A stretch of DNA of 64,000 nt, taken from Burhinus oedicnemus. Its lineage: Eukaryota; Chordata; Aves; Charadriiformes; Burhinidae. The translations under genes and the position numbers were made by a program. The notes under the pieces are model-generated. The model was not told the DNA's origin, did no database searches, and saw only the letters and a program-made list of their open reading frames with translations. Below, piece by piece: positions 50,362 to 63,676 of this stretch (its first letter is position 1; every line of letters starts with the position of its first letter). Location: contig VFFE01005991.1 of NCBI GenBank assembly GCA_008921705.1, forward strand, positions 190,113 to 254,112, written 5' to 3'.

Positions 50362-53300
50362 CTAAACTTCTGCAATTAGTAAGAGTAATTTACCATGCAG
50401 AGAAACAGAATAAAAGCTATAAAAGAATATTGAAAAAATGTTTTATTTTTAAAAATACAAGAAAAATTAAATGTAACTGCAAGAATGAAATGGCTAGCAA
50501 TATTCTTTAAATAATGGCAGGACAATTTGATTATCACATGATTAAAATGGGTCAATATCAAACAAAATTTCCCTGTGACTTATTAAAGATAGCCACCCTT
50601 TTCTCAGGATTGCATAAAACAAAAATAAACACCTCAGGAATGGATTCTTACTGAACTTCCTAAGAGTGTTTTCCTTTAAATATAAGTAGAATAACATCTT
50701 CTGGTCTACTTAAGATGACACAGTAGCAGGCTTTTATGAACCTGAGTGGGCAACTTCTAATACACTTACACAACCTCCAGCACACAAAATCATTAACTCA
50801 AGATTACAGGTAATATGGCTAAAAGCAACTTTGCAATCTTTGCAGTCAGGGCCTGATTGACACCAAAATTGTTCTTGCAGTTAAAAATACAAGTTTCCCA
50901 AAAGTTAGTAGGATTTATGTGCTAAGTGATTTGGTTGTCTTTGGAAAACTTTTATAGCATGGCTTGTCAAAAGTATATATTTTGATCCAGTAAGAACGAA
51001 TTACAGGATGAATTTCTATGCCTCTCCAGAGGCCAGAGTAGAACATCATGAAGACGTCAGGTGATTTTAAATCTACAAATTTATAAATAGGGTTTTGTTA
51101 AACCAATTTTTTTTTTTTTGCACTCCCTAATAGCAACTCAGCAGATTCTCCAATTACTCACATTTTTCTTTTATAGCACTTGATGATGAAGTGTTAACCC
51201 TTAGGTGTTAACCTCATTTAAAGTTTATAAATCGCAAACCACTTAGTTATTCTGTAGCTATTTCTCTCTTTGAAAGGGGGGCGGGGGGGAATCATTTACT
51301 TGACTGTGGTTACCATTGTAACAACTGACTCTAGAAACAAGGCAGGGGGAAGAAAATAAAAAAAGAGAAAGAACACCTAGATAGAAAGCCTAGATTTTCA
51401 AATAAACATAAGAACCCAGGAGCACTGAAAAAATTTCCAAGTGCCAGATAAATCAGAATGAAATAATGAAAACTGGCAACACAGAGCAGGGTATTTCAGG
51501 TGTCTCAGAGCCTCTGCTGAATGTAAACAATGAGATCCAGACACAGGCAAACATAAAGCTGGATTTCACTAAATCTATGGGAGGGCTACTACAGATCCAT
51601 TTCTTTTCTCAGTTTCTAATCTCCTAAAGTAATACATCTTTGTTTTAATGTTCTAGAAACCTCAACACCCCATTCCTAGTGCAGGCCATGGAGCTACAGA
51701 GAATATTCCTTTTTAATCCTGAGCAGACTCCTCGTCTCCTGGTAAAGCAGTACTACATCCATCCATCTGATTTCTCATGCCAGGCACAGACTGGTGCCCT
51801 ATATATTCTACAAGGTCTCCCTAAAAAGTGTAGAGAACGTGCTGCTCTTACTTGCATTTTAGCTAGATTATTCTGCAGCTTTTTTATCTCTGTAACTCAG
51901 TGAGCGTTAGAATGAGTACTCAAGTAAGGAGATTTTCAGAATACGTAAAACCTTTACCCTTTCAAATGTGTGACACATTAGCACTGTCTTAACTATGATA
52001 TTCAACTAGTATTTCCATGCACGTCTGGCTCTTTAGAGCTAAGAAAGCTTTCAGCTTCGACCTTAAAATCTAAAAATATTTCCATTGTTTGTTTGTTTTT
52101 CCCAACTAAATAAAGTAACATCATATATGGGAGGTCAAAGAGAATATGACACCTGTTTTACAGTTTCAGAAGATAACCATATCACTCACTAAGCTTGTAC
52201 ACTAATGACCTTGGATATGGTTGATGCCAACTTTTTTATACTGTCCTAAATTTCTGTTCATTATCTTCATTATAGGCACTTTTCTAAGTAAAACCAGTTC
52301 TTCAACAGGGAAGATTAGAATGAATTTTCCTTTGTTTTTCCTTTGTTAATCATATATGCTAAATTTTGTGTGTGTTAAATTCACTGAAAATTCTGTTGTA
52401 ATGGTCAGAGAATTAAATGTTATGAGAAAAAAAATTAATGTTTGCATAAAGTCTGCACAGAGAAGTCCCTCTTTATACACTGAATTCTATGAAAAAAAAT
52501 GAGCTTTGTATTAGCTCTGACAAAAAAGCCAAAAAACCAGTTGTTTCAGACCACAAATTGTACAGTAATTGTCTTGAACAGTTATTATTACACATCTTGA
52601 CACTGAGTGAAAAATGAGGCGCTTCTACTGGGCATTGCATCACTAACCATCACCTCTCTTCCAGGCTCCACAGCAGCATTTCCTATCCCTATTTACATGT
52701 CTATGTCAGATATAGTACCAGCTAACAGCAATAGACTAGTACTGCAGAGTAGACTGAAAGCAATACCCAAGTTACCTTTTGGGCAAGAGACCTGCGGCTT
52801 CATTTATATTTGTATAAATTATGGTATAAGTCAACTGTAAGTGAAGTTCTTTCAGTGCCAATAAACTTTGCTAGAAGATGCTATGATCTTCTAAGATGTT
52901 GGCACTATAAAATGATATAAACTAAATTTGAAGTGCAAGTGTCCTTTTATTTTTTCCTTTTAATATATCAACACTGGCTACCAATGGCAAGAGAGCATGC
53001 GAACAAGGGAAAAACAAACTACAGGCAGCTCTCCTGACAACAGCAAATATTCGAACATCAGAATTTTCTACCATTATTTTTTTAATTTGTTCTGGGCTTT
53101 AAGGACATTACTCGTTTGGAAATTCCCACTGAAATATATTATCTTTGCTTTCATTAAATTATTATCTAATTTCAGAAGTTGGAGCTTAAACCAACGGGGC
53201 AGATACCAAAGTTTGCAATACTGTCATATACTAACCCAGAGGTGTTTTGACTCAAGTTCTGCCAGTTTTTATAGAAGTCAAGTATTTCTGAAGAATCCAA

Positions 53301-53589
53301 GTCCAGCCGCTGCCTTCAGAGTTGGGATTCTGGAGAGTGAGACCAGGTCCCCAGCCATGTTCATCCCCCTTCTCTGTGCTCAGTTGATAGTCACAGTCCG
53401 GCAGCATCTCTCTGCAGGTAAGGCCAGAGAGGAACAGCAGGCACAGAGCAAACAAGGATAATTTTCTCACTAGTGAGCTAAGTTTGTCAAGTTCATATTG
53501 CTCCCAAATTGATCACAGAAAACTAATGCGCATTTGTGGTTTTGTAAACAAAACAGGCTCTGTACCCTACATACTTATTACACTGTGGA
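50362..53589. other. AT-rich non-coding DNA
   Basis: No gene recognised. Contains a G6-C-G7 run at 51,276-51,289. Open frames at 52,607-52,840 and 52,997-53,461 have no recognisable product. Confidence 0.6.
51276..51289 (+). repeat. G6-C-G7 run
   Basis: Two long G-runs separated by one C, one of several like it in the window. Confidence 0.9.
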
Positions 53590-53596
53590 AGTTAAC

Positions 53597-53700
53597 TCAA
53601 CTGTGACTTAGTTTCTCCATCCATAAAATGGGTGTATTATATCACAGGTCTCAGATGGAAACAGACCTAATGGACCACTTGATAAATAACAAATCAGAAA
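53597..53700 (+). mobile_element. Possible MIR-type ancient SINE fragment
   Basis: CTGTGACTTAGTTTCTCCAT followed by CCATAAAATGGGTGTATTAT resembles the MIR stretch that reads roughly TGCCTCAGTTTCCTCATC and TGTAAAATGGGGATAATA. MIR elements predate amniotes and survive in birds as scraps. The match covers about 45 bp and fades after 53,655, so the right border is a guess. Confidence 0.4.
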
Positions 53701-56700
53701 GCTGTGGCTCAAAGACTGACGGAAAGGTGGACAGAAAATATTTGAGAATATGGCAATACTGAAGATTTTATAGGAGTTCTATACCTTGTCTGTGAGCCTC
53801 CAGCGGAACACACACCAGGAAAGGTAGGATATGGAAAACATGGAAGTCCAATGCCTAATATTTTTATCATATCTACTATGCATCATACACATTCCATCAC
53901 ATATACCTATCTGTATGAGCGCAATTCCTCCATTTCTGTCCCTAGCACAAAACCACAGTTTGAGCAACTGAAGGTTTTTTTACACATCTTTTTGCAGATG
54001 GAAGAAGAGATTCCAGTTACAGGTTCCTGCATCTTCCTTATTCAGTTTAAAAGACTTCCCAGTAGGACCAAACCTGTTGCTTTTGCCGAGTTCCCAGTAC
54101 TTCCTGATTTCCAGACCCAGGTAACAAACACAGCGCTTGGCAATGACTCCATCTTGAATTTTATTTGAAAACTGTTCTCAGGTTGAGACTTCAGCGAAAT
54201 AAATGATCTAAAAAAGGAAGTATTCTGTTTTAAAGATAGTCTAGAGAAGTACTTTAAACAATTCCTGTGTGAGAGCACCTTACTATGTGGGGAATCCAGT
54301 GCAAAGTATCAAAGTATACCTGGGGGAAAAAGCAAACTAAAAGCAGAGGGGCAGCGTCATCAACACATGAAGCCAGACTCCTGCAATTTGCCTGCTCTCA
54401 TTCAGGAACAGTCACTTCAATTACAATGGGGTAGGACTGAAATATGGGAGGCCTACCTCTGGCTGAATAGCTGCTCTCGACACGGCAGGCCAGGGGTCTG
54501 AACCCTGAGCAGCAGCAGCGGTATTTGAAAGACAAGTTCTATTGAGTGAATTGAATCCAAAAGGGCACTTAAAAGTGATGTGCAAAGTGAGATTTCTAAA
54601 TCAGTAATCTACTATTAACCCCAGTTACTCACAGCCGCAATGTTCCACAGCAACACACGCCACTTGACTTGCCTTGGCATCTAGAAAGTGACAGGTTTTG
54701 TAGCATTTTCTGTTAATTACATGGAAATTATTAATTATTACTTAACATCTCCCCTAAGACTGGTAATTTTTAGGTGCTAACTAATAAATGAATCATTCTG
54801 GTAAGCCGAAACATGTCAATTGTTCGTCCTAACCTGGAGAGCTCGGCATTATCACTGATACACGAGCAAGCCCTGTAAAATTTCAACGAGGTGGCAGATA
54901 GCAATTATATGTGTATCAGACAGATGCACGCTCAACAATGGAATTAAGTCATACAATGAAGAAAGTTCCAGCTATCAGTATTTCCTCTAGAATATTCTAC
55001 ACAGACCGACTGCAGTACTGTGCAAATTACTACTGCGTTACGTAATCCCATGTTGGGCACATATAACCCAGTTTTGAATTAGGGGCACTTAAATTTCAAC
55101 TATCTTATCTAAAATTACACAAACACTCGCATAACATTTTTCGCTCTAGCGGCACAGGTTTCCAGCAGGGACACAGCACAGAAGAATGCCCCACATTGCC
55201 ACGAGGAGGGCTAAGCGCTTGATCGCCAAAGTGATTTGCAGGGAGCTCTGTTGAACGAAGGAGCAGCGTGCTCTTATCGGGTACTCCTGCGGTACAACTG
55301 AAGGGAACCAACATACCCACTGTGCACAGACCACACCGCCACCTGAAGCACCACGCTCCCTGCTTCCGTTATCGATTCATCACTTTTAAAACATAACAAA
55401 ACAACATCTACATAAAGAAACACAAGTTTCTGCTTAGTGCAGTACAACAAGGATAATGTGTTTATTCTGTACCAGTGCAATACAGTTTTGAGAGATAATA
55501 AAGAACTAAGGGATGGATGTGGCACGGGTCGTATGTATTTCCTCTCACTGTAAAGGGCATGGATTTGATTTGGTTCATGCCGTTTATCACCAAAAATCAA
55601 AATTTAAAATGACAGCAACATCAATGGTGAGATATACGTTCCGATGATAAGAACCAGCAGAAATACATATAATGGATTAAAAGTGAAGAGCTAATTTCTT
55701 CCTAAGTGGATGTTATTTTACATACAGAAAACACATTTTAAAAGTACCAACACAATTTAGACTAACTATACCAGATATCAGCACAGCTTTTACTCTAGAA
55801 GTTGTCCTGTAGATTCTTTTGATATCATTTGTCACACACACTGCCTCAAGATAAGGAAAAAATGGCATAAAAAATGTTGAGTAAGGTTTTCATTAAAAAA
55901 TTCAACTTAATGATAAGCACAATTAAAAATCTTTAGCCGTTACAGTTACAGTCACCTGCAAAATAGTGAAGTGCAACATGACGCAGAACAGATTTTTAAA
56001 TATACCTGAAAAATATATTTTATTCCCCTTTATTTGATACATCATACAGTGATGGAGTAGTGAAAAACAGAAAAAGACACATGTAGCTTCAATACATACT
56101 TACAATATTAAGCGTAAAGCACAGCATATTTGGCAACTCCTTCACTGCTACTTCCACTCAAGTGTAAAACAACATTACTGTGAATTCTGATGTGCCATAG
56201 TCTTTCCACCTCGGGCAATGATCTTATACCTCATTAGCTAAGTAGGTCTGAGCAGGATCAGAACTGAAAATGTGCAAAGAGGTCAAGATTCAAACCTGGA
56301 GGATATTTGTACGTGAGAAGAATTGAAACACGCAAATGCAACATTCATCTGAAGAGGTCCAGTCCCCTTATTAGATACAAGGACCTGCACTTCCTTTCAT
56401 ACACCAGAGCAAGCACCATGCTGAGACTGTTCCCCCGAGACCTTCTAGAGATTAGTTGTTCTGGTTTTTATTTCTTGGTCTATTTAACATGATTTTACAT
56501 GATACATACATATTTCGATTTTGTGTACCACTTCTTCACTCGAAAGCATTACCTTCCTTTTTCTGCAATGCCATGTGACAAAACTAAGTGAATGAAGCAA
56601 AGGCAAAGGCGTAAATCAGCCAGACTTGAGATTCCCTCAGAACAATGTAAATTACACAGACTTCCTCTCCACTACTACAGTCAGATTACTGCCAGTTAAC

Positions 56701-59700
56701 TACCAGCTATTTTCCATATCAGCTTTACCATGATTTTTTCCAGAACAGCTGTCACTTTACCTCACCTATACTTATCCTAGTCATCACATCTATGGTTTTT
56801 CAGTATTAGTAGTCATTCACAAGAGTTTTTGAATCTATGTAGGATACCTTAATTGATTAAAAATCTGCACTAGTCATTCAGAAAGCTCCTTATCCAGAGA
56901 TGGAATATGCTTTTTTGGTGTAAGCTACCTAGACCTGCAGTTCAAAATTTTTCAACTTTATACCAAATTATTCAACACATTAGTTAGTTACTTGTATTTC
57001 ATTATCTCTGTATGACATACAGCTTCTCTCTTCTTACGTATATTTGAGAAATTATAGTTTTAGCCTTGCTTCCACTGTTCTTTACCAAACCTAGCTATGA
57101 TTAGACCTATGCCATTTTTAGAATTTCATTGCTGCCAAATAGTTTGTAAAGAAAGCTACAATAGTTCATATTTGTTCTTTTTTAGTTATACTGTGATATC
57201 ATTTAGCACTTGTCCATTTCCTAACATGCAGTCCTCTCAGCTTTTCCATTTTTATCTATTTATTGTTCACCCTTATTACTCCCTTGTTGATTAACTTCCC
57301 TTTTTAATCACATTTCTTTAATCCAAAGACATTCTCTTTCATGATTAACGAGTTGTATTCTTTGGCATCTAATGAATCAGACTTGCACAGTTCCCAATTA
57401 TCACTGGTATTCTTATGTTTCAGTACTACCTCCCACTCCATTCGCTCCTAACTGCTTTCAATTTCACATACATATATAAATATATTAAACTGGCAAGTAT
57501 TCCATGTTTACTCTGTAACATTGACTATACTGTGTTTTTTACGTATCAAACAGAATTATCATAATCAGTTTTCGTTCAGGGACCAGTGACAGCAGAATAA
57601 GGGTCTTCTGTGTAATCTAAGATAGCTGCAGCATTTTGCGTAAAACACTAACTAAAGAATTCATAGGGTGTTATTACCTGTGACAACATGAGTCCTTTCC
57701 TCATTCCCAAAAGGGATAAACAAAGAGGAATGAGTATGTGAAGAAGTGTGCTACATTTATTCTACTCGTCTTCCAAGGCAGGATATGGGGGAGAGGAAAA
57801 TCCTGTGGTCCATGAGGAATAACACCTAACTTGCAAGGAGGGCTGAGGAAACAAGGCTCCCCAGGAACCAACTACTGAGCTGAACTAGAAACATCTTTTC
57901 ATGTTTTGAGAGCTGAGATATAATCATATAAATATTTTCTTGGATACTTTCCAAATGCAAATGCATGCTCTAGGTCAAAAGAAGTTTGGATTCTTAGCAA
58001 AGAATTCTCTCAGCCTTATTTTTCTTTCAATATTGAAAAGAGAAAAAAAGTCCCCAAAACCCAACCAACTAGACAGGGAAGTTTTACTACATGTATTTGT
58101 ACTTTACACTTTCATAAAGGCACGAGTATGCTGATATATTTCAAGGGACCTTTTTTAATTTGCAATGAGAAAAAAAATGTAGTATTATTGAACTAAGTTT
58201 CCTGAAGGTTTATCTTAGGTTCTATACTCCTCAGCTGTCAGAACCTGTTTTGTACGTGGTTAAAATATAAGCGTATGCTCTGTCAGCAGAGGCTGCACCT
58301 CAGTAAAGAGGAAAGCAAAATGTGTGTGCATGCATGTGTATTAGCAATCAATTAATCTATTTTACAAACATTAAGTTGAAAGAGATGGCTTATACCATAA
58401 CACCAAAATCATTTACACACACATAGGAGGATAAATGTTCCCCTTCTAGGGCTAAGGCTTCTAAATGCCTAAATCACTACTGAAAAGAAAATTGGGTAGC
58501 CTTGAAAAAAATGTTACTGCACATATGGTAATAACAGTGCTTCCAAAAGTTGATAAAATAAGGTTTTAATTATGCAAGTACTCCTACATCAGTAACGTGC
58601 ATGTGAGTAAGCTCTCTGCATAGTAATATACATACATAATATACATCGATAATACACAATTATAATTGAATGCTTGTAATTATTTTCAGGATCAAAGCTC
58701 TTATTAAAAATTCAGATTAAAGCCTTATAATAGCAGTAGTCATGATGGACTTACATGCAGATATAATGAAATTAAGTCCTGTAATAAGTGGTATGTTTTG
58801 CATATACAATTAGATAATCTTAAAAATGATCAGTGTGGCGCTGACAACTGCTAAAAGGAACGACGTGAAATTGTGACGACATTACTAACATCTACTAGGC
58901 AAATAAGAAAAATAACAAAACTCCAGAAACAGTATTCATCAGGAGACATGGTGAACGTACCAAATTATCAAAGTGATAGGAAACCTGAAGGGATGGCATG
59001 TTTGGCTGTCTCTGGGCTAATGACCTGAAACTAATCTCTGGGTAATGACCAACATCGAGGGCCTGCAGTAAGAAAATATCAAGTCTGACTGCCTCCAACC
59101 TGTGTTAGCAAAAGCAAGGCTGAGCTCTTCCCAGGAGAGCAGAAAGATGAGTTACAGGACACAAACATTCATCAGCGGCAACCATACAAGGACCTTCGGT
59201 GACTTGGATTTTAAAAAGCATATCAAGAGCAGCACCATTTCTGTACTGCCTGTTAATGCAACAAACACTGGTCATGAAAGAGCCACCTTTGTCCCAGGTC
59301 TTCTGGAACTGCACAGTGATAAGGTAAGGCAGCCGGAAAGCTGAAATTTTATACCAGAGTGACCGGTCAGTGAAGGATTATTTGGAAAGGTATGAAAACT
59401 TGAAGAGTGAATAAAGTTTTCATACTTTTTAAGCGCTTCTGATTTTTTAAAAGTGACTAGCATCTTCCCCTCATCACCTACCAAAAGTGGAATAAAAAGA
59501 TATGACTATCCAGGGCAAAATTCAAGCCTTACTCCCATGATAAATATTAAGAGCCATGTGCTTAATTTCTTTAGAAAAAATGGTCTGTATTTATATTGCA
59601 TTAGAAATAAATTATGAACTCAGATGTCACCATTTTCAGGGAAAAAAAAGTAAAAATATCAGCTAGATACGGAATACAAATACTTACAGTTTAAACTGAA

Positions 59701-59998
59701 TTACATTGCTTGAATTGCGGTAGACTTACAAAGCATGATTTACTGTTCACACAATCTCAAACAAAAACTATCAGCAAAAGTTTGAATTTACAAGTAAGAT
59801 CTGAGAAAGTTTTTTCCAAAGGTGGCATCCAAAGATGCCATACTTCAGAGGACACTCCAGTCTGACTAAAGACTTGTTTGTAAAAGTAGGCTCAAAGAGT
59901 AATCCAAATACTTCTGAAAACTCACATTCCCAAGCACAGACTTTTATTACTGGAACATCACACACAATCATCAGCTCTGCAACAGAATTTTTTAAATG
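53701..59998. other. Long AT-rich stretch without a recognisable gene
   Basis: About 6.3 kb. No gene, RNA or young transposon recognised. Open frames such as 53,851-54,168 (+), 55,274-55,600 (-) and 57,097-57,294 (+) carry no domain signature. Confidence 0.55.
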
Positions 59999-60200
59999 GT
60001 CAGAGATTGAAGTACAAACTTTGTTCTTTACATGTATCTGTACGCGTCACTGAAGGCTACCAGGAGTGTCACAGAAATCTACAATAAAGCTTTAAAAAGG
60101 GTTTGAGATTGAAGTATAAATTTTGCTCTTTACATGTACCCCTACATGCCATTAGAAGTTAGCAGTAGAGTTGCAGAAATTTACACATTGTCTCAAAGTT
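59999..60200 (+). repeat. Diverged tandem duplication, unit about 102 bp
   Basis: GAGATTGAAGTACAAACTTT at 60,003 and GAGATTGAAGTATAAATTTT at 60,105 begin two copies. They continue in parallel: TTCTTTACATGTATCTGTAC against CTCTTTACATGTACCCCTAC, and CACAGAAATCTACA against TGCAGAAATTTACA. The offset is 102 bp. No further copy is evident on either side. The copies differ by substitutions and small indels, so the duplication is not recent. Confidence 0.8.
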
Positions 60201-63200
60201 GATAAACATCACTGGAAACAGTCATCTCTAACTATTTGTCTTAAAGACTGATGAGGATGAGTTTTGTACACTACCAAATACTAGGCTGGGTCCTATAACC
60301 ACAAGTCCTCACTTTCAAGTATCTATGTATGGCTGGGAAAACTGTTTCCAATTTGAATATTCAGAGTTTCAGCCTCCACTCTTGCATAATGTTTTCACTT
60401 CATCTACTACCTTGAGGAATCTTCTGCTACCAAACATTTCAGCCACAAGAGGGGAAGACCCTTCCTCAGCTGCTTTAAAAACCAAGTATCTTAACAGTGG
60501 CAAAAGAAGAAATGGAAAACCAAGGCATTATGCTGTGTGGTGGAACAGGCTGGAAGCCCAGCTCTTACAGCCCTCCAGGCTAACCTGTACTCTCTTCTGC
60601 AAGAGAAGACCAACCGGTGCTGTACGGAGCACTTCTCCTGGATAGACTGAAACTTGCTACCTAAGAAGAAATGTTTGTTCTTCTTCCCTGCATTCTGCAG
60701 GTTTTCTGGTTTGGTGCTATACTCAAAAGATTTAACAGAAGTTTTTGTTTCAATGTGTTAGGTCAGCATTAAGACCATCGAACAAATAGGGCTCTATGGC
60801 AACAGGGGTGTGCTTATTAAAAAATATTTCCAGTGCACAAGATTGAGACTAACACATATTCTCAACTGATGAGTTACAGAAATTCTGCAAGGGAAGCTAT
60901 ACACAGCCTCAATTCAGTGTCGTTAACTCCCAAAGGCAAAAATAGGCCAAAGCGTGAGAGTTGTGGTATGACCGACGCACCGCCCTCTCCCTGTTCAGAA
61001 GCTGGACTTCCATGTCCTATTTAGATCACATGCTCTTAGGTAGCAGGGCTCCGAGACACTCATAGTGCTTCTAAGTTTATAGAGGGCTTCTGTAAAGAAA
61101 CTCCAGACATGTTTCTCTGTTGTTAGGGATAATGTAACACTTCCCAAACTCTTACTTTGTTTTAACTGAGACAGCAACGGTGCCTAGTTTGTGCTTAAAG
61201 CCAAATACTCTTGTACTATTAGTAACAGGAGATTAATCATTGAATTGCTTTAAAAATAATAAACGATTTCTAGCACTAACACACTCTCAAAAGGCGTCTG
61301 CCATCAGCAGAGCCACAGGTGAAACGGCAATGGCAGCGAGATCTTCAGATTTCAGTGTGCTGGATGCACTGAGCAGGCGGGTGCTGCAGGAAGCCCTGGG
61401 CAGGTCAGCAGGTGTCCCCAACCCCTGGAGCACCCCCAGGCTGCAGGGGTCAAAAGACAGAGATGGAGGAGAGCCCCACACTGGTCTTCCACATTAGAAA
61501 CTGAGTAACAGTTCTGCAATCTGATACTGTAAGAAGTTGCAGGAGCACAGGAAAGAAACTACTTAGGCAAATACCACCAAAGACAGGGAAGACATGCTTA
61601 GATTTGTTTTCTGGCTTTGTAAGGGTTAACATTTGCTTTTGTGGAAAACAAAGTTAAAGACACTTAAAGCTACCATTTGGGTATAACCAGTTTGCCTACG
61701 AAGCTTATATATTGTAATTTGTTCTAAAATTTTAAGCGTAGTTAGGACATAAACCTATAAACTAAACTAGGTCCACCAAGGAAAATTCTTTCTAAACAAG
61801 AAGACACACATTCTAACGTTCACTTAGATCTTAGGAATATATGTTTGCTAGCTAGTTCATGCTATATTTCAAAGAGAATCCACCATTGGTATTAGGAAAC
61901 AAATGAAAGGACAAAAGAAACAGCATCATAAACTCTACAAAAATAACTGCAAATTCCAACTCTATTTCTACAACAATTTGTCAGGTGCACCATTGCTAAC
62001 ACAGTGTCACAGCTGCATCCTACCAAAGGCATGGCAGGAAAGGAAACTTTCCTTGCAACAACAGCAGCCTAGAGGTTTTTAGCTGGTTATAAAGTAAAGC
62101 TCTTGATCATTATTTCTTAAAGCCAAATTTAAAAAGGGTAAAGTGGATTATTTTTGTAGTATAAAATAGCTTATTTTGTAATTTCCTATAATAGCTCACC
62201 CATTCCTTCATTTCTTGAATTTATAAAGACAGTGTCTAGATCATTTTCCCTGTAGCTTTCTCTTAAATATTATTCAGTCAACACAAACATTTAGTTTCTC
62301 CATAAGTTCTTATTAAAACCTTTTTTTCTTAATCCTGCCTACTACAAAGAAACAGCTCCATAGCTAGTTGCTGGTAAGGGGGCGGGGGGGAAGAAAAAAA
62401 AAAAACAAGACATTTTTATTGGACTCTTCCCAAATGTGTTGGATTTTTTTTTTAAACTTTAAAAAGTAAGTGAAGGCATAAAATAAATAAATAAAGTGCT
62501 TGTTTCTACACAAATGGTGAAAACACTGCAAACAAAATATTGGATTATATCCATTACATGTCACTAACTTTTAAAGGGAAGAACTGTCCCCCAGTCAATA
62601 TTCAACAGATATGACAGCTAAAGTTAAGAAGCAGAGTACTTAAATTAGATTACAACTATGGAAATAGTGGTAGTTTCAAAATGAGGGCTCCGGCTTCCTC
62701 ACAAAAAATCCTGCATAACTGACAGTTCTTTTCACTCCCATTTATCAATCTTCAAAAATAAAGCCATTTTCTTCCATGTTTGCTATTTCTATGACGACGT
62801 TGGAAATCTGCTTTGGGATTCCCAGCTACTAGTAGAGTGCAAGGCAACTACTAGTTTGAAGTTCAAATAATAGCAAAATTTAGAACAGATTAAGAAAAAA
62901 CAAATACAAAAAATAATGTAACTAAAGTTTTATTCTGCACATAGGCAGGGCAGGAAATGCGAGGGAAAGAGGGTTCCTTTTCTTCAGGCTCTGTTTCTCT
63001 GGGTATTGATGAGCATGTGTTCTGTCCACTCAGACACGCTGGGAACACTTTCCTTTACACTGCACAGTCAAGAACGCAACTACTGAAGAAGAATTTGAGG
63101 ATTAATCAGTGTGTTAATTGAGGTTATCTAGACCATGATAGATGGGGACAACATATTAAGCAAGTCACTATGGCAGCCAAACTCATCTGTTAAAACCAAA

Positions 63201-63676
63201 ATTAATGGATAAACAAACTTAAGTTAACTTTCTCATTGATTTTTATCCAGCTGCAGTGGACTATAAAAGAGCTATCAGGGAAAGCTATCCATTAGCTGTC
63301 AACTCAGAATGCCTTAAGAAGCAATTGCTAATCCTCCAATGATACCTCACTAAATCCTAATCTCTACAAATTGTTCTTGGAAGAAGCATTAAACTAGTCA
63401 TCAAATCAGGTCTTTAATGCTTCTTAGAGTTATTCAACCTGTAACCTATTAGAAATCATACAAAGCACTAAAACTATTAAACCCTGTTAAACTAAACAAA
63501 TCAGATGGATATCGTCACTGGCACGTCTACACCTTCCCGTGTTTTATGTGCTGTGAAAAAAAAAACCACACAGGAAAATGGACCATTATGATAAATTAAA
63601 GAAAAACAAAAACCCTCTTAAAATTCATAAAAATTAAAAGACTACAGTTGTGTTTCAGTTTTACTTCACAATATGA
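60201..63676. other. AT-rich non-coding DNA with a small GC-richer patch
   Basis: No gene recognised. A GC-richer patch at about 61,315-61,490 has open frames on both strands but no recognisable product. G5-C-G7 followed by an A-rich run lies at 62,378-62,405. Confidence 0.55.
62378..62405 (+). repeat. G5-C-G7 run followed by A-rich tract
   Basis: GGGGGCGGGGGGG then AAG and about 12 A residues. Slippage-prone; similar to sites at 10,657, 15,732 (minus) and 51,276. Confidence 0.9.

Noticed and set aside
53252..53470. Minus-strand frame whose beginning looks like a secretory signal peptide (basic start, then a Leu-rich core)
   Set aside because: The apparent start is GTG, no ATG precedes the hydrophobic part in frame, and the frame simply extends upstream to a TGA. 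The downstream part has no recognisable mature peptide.
60325..60645. 106-codon open frame in a slightly GC-richer region
   Set aside because: No domain, no flanking splice signals that keep the frame, and no similarity I recognise.
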